This document shows positions 46,365 to 47,064 of a DNA stretch of 47,064 bases, one piece after another. The stretch is from an uncultured Lachnospiraceae bacterium. Its GTDB lineage: Bacteria; Bacillota; Clostridia; Lachnospirales; Lachnospiraceae. The notes below the pieces were generated by a model. The model did no database searches and was not told the origin of the DNA. It worked only from the letters and a program-made list of their open reading frames with translations. Position 1 is the stretch's first letter; every line of letters starts with the position of its first letter. Position numbers and translations under genes: made by a program. The stretch covers positions 1 to 47,064 of the forward strand of contig ONRU01000017.1 in the NCBI GenBank assembly GCA_900320325.1. Direction: 5' to 3'.

Positions 46365-47063
46365 TTAGCGATCGCTGTATCGTGCTATCTCATCCTCAAT
46401 ATAGCAATAATCAGTCTTCAAACTGTTTGCAAAACTTGTCTCAAATGAGTCCCGCGAAAACTCATTTTTATTTCCGTTTGCAACGCTCCTTCGATATTCC
46501 AGCAGATCATCTAATTGGTCTTTAATTATGCTGAAGGAGGCTACAGGAATAAAATACGTGATGAGTAAAGAATCTTCAGGTAATTGCAATTCTGTGTAAA
46601 CTTTTGCCCCCAGTTTTGAAAAATGCTTTATCTCAGATAAAAACTGTGCAAATAGATGGGCTGCATCTTCTGAGGGCGGGTCTAGTAGCTCGCTGACAAT
46701 AAAAGTAAAACCGGGGCCGTCTGTTGGACTATGTGTATAATTGTACAATGTGGAAATGGTAAATCCAGATTCCACGATTTTCCTAAGCAAAAGTGTGATG
46801 TCAGATGTTTTCTTTGCATATGGACATGATTTTTCTGCTTTGGTAATTAGTTTGTTGTATTGAGCTTCTATTGCCTTCTCTTTATTAGAAAAGTATTCCC
46901 TGATATTGCTGGAAAATCTTGACTTCCAGATTTGATAAGCTCTTAATTGATCAGGAGTTGGGTTAATGGGATCCGACAGTAGAGTAGCTTTTTGATTCCT
47001 CCATATATTCATGAAAGTAATCAGTGTTCGGATGCTTATATTGCTATTGTCGAAAACCAATAG
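46365..47063 (-). CDS. Hypothetical protein, 5' end outside the window
   Basis: Minus-strand frame of at least 231 residues that remains open to the window edge; the TTG at 47060 is not convincing and the true start is probably beyond 47064. The product is not recognised. It is mostly helical by inspection, with charged stretches (SNKEKAIEAQYNKLITKAEKS) and a central beta-like part (GPGFTFIVSELLDPPSEDAA, LGAKVYTELQLPEDSLLITYFIPVAS). No signal or membrane segment is evident. It is clearly more AT-rich than the neighbouring atp and guaA genes, which suggests recent acquisition. Confidence 0.6.
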   Translation of the reverse strand, partial: LLVFDNSNISIRTLITFMNIWRNQKATLLSDPINPTPDQLRAYQIWKSRFSSNIREYFSNKEKAIEAQYNKLITKAEKSCPYAKKTSDITLLLRKIVESGFTISTLYNYTHSPTDGPGFTFIVSELLDPPSEDAAHLFAQFLSEIKHFSKLGAKVYTELQLPEDSLLITYFIPVASFSIIKDQLDDLLEYRRSVANGNKNEFSRDSFETSFANSLKTDYCYIEDEIARYSDR

Positions 47064-47064
47064 C

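Overview
The window reads as a chromosomal segment of a moderately GC-rich, anaerobic, gut- or rumen-type Clostridia (Lachnospiraceae-like). The grounds are a tryptophan T-box leader, a yybP-ykoY type Mn2+ riboswitch, a clostripain (C11) protease carrying BspA-type leucine-rich repeats, a DUF937 protein, strong AAGGAGG ribosome binding sites and an F-type ATP synthase with a sodium-type rotor signature. No rRNA, tRNA, insertion sequence or CRISPR array was recognised.

Layout. 1-3350: asnS and a full-length guaA, each with its own terminator. About 3283-14528: a degraded integrative element apparently inserted at the 3' end of guaA. It holds a truncated tyrosine integrase, a phage tail/LRR gene remnant, a RepA_N replication-initiator remnant, then an intact defence block (fic, hsdM, hsdS, a small membrane/coiled-coil gene, hsdR), a frameshifted GIY-YIG gene and a hairpin-dense stretch that resembles a transfer origin. 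14605-17302: class II aldolase, HAD phosphatase and PucR-type regulator. 17447-23308: a 58-residue ORF, a DUF937 gene and a 1534-residue C11 protease with LRRs. 23410-25634: an EamA transporter divergent from a riboswitch-controlled Na+/Ca2+-exchanger-family gene.

25700-31470: a tryptophan locus, T-box then trpD-trpC-trpF-trpB-trpA, without trpE/trpG. It is interspersed with several clusters of a short repeat built on the dyad ACCTC-A-GAGGT. A 22-bp tandem duplication at the trpD/trpC junction fuses the two genes in frame. An NSS-family sodium symporter and a metallophosphoesterase follow. 33700-37518 (minus) is a paralogue of the C11 protease in which both catalytic residues are replaced. 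37930-45200 is the complete atpIBEFHAGDC operon; its c subunit has two carboxylates and predicts Na+ coupling. It is followed by a second guaA homologue that has only the ATP-pyrophosphatase/dimerisation half. The last 700 bases are an AT-rich minus-strand gene of unknown function that runs off the window.

The most notable observations are the active/inactive pair of C11-LRR proteins, the trpDC fusion by duplication, the trp-associated repeat family, the amidotransferase-less second GMP synthase next to a probable Na+-ATP synthase, and the Fic-led type I restriction block inside a decayed mobile element. All assignments come from reading the sequence; no database search was run.
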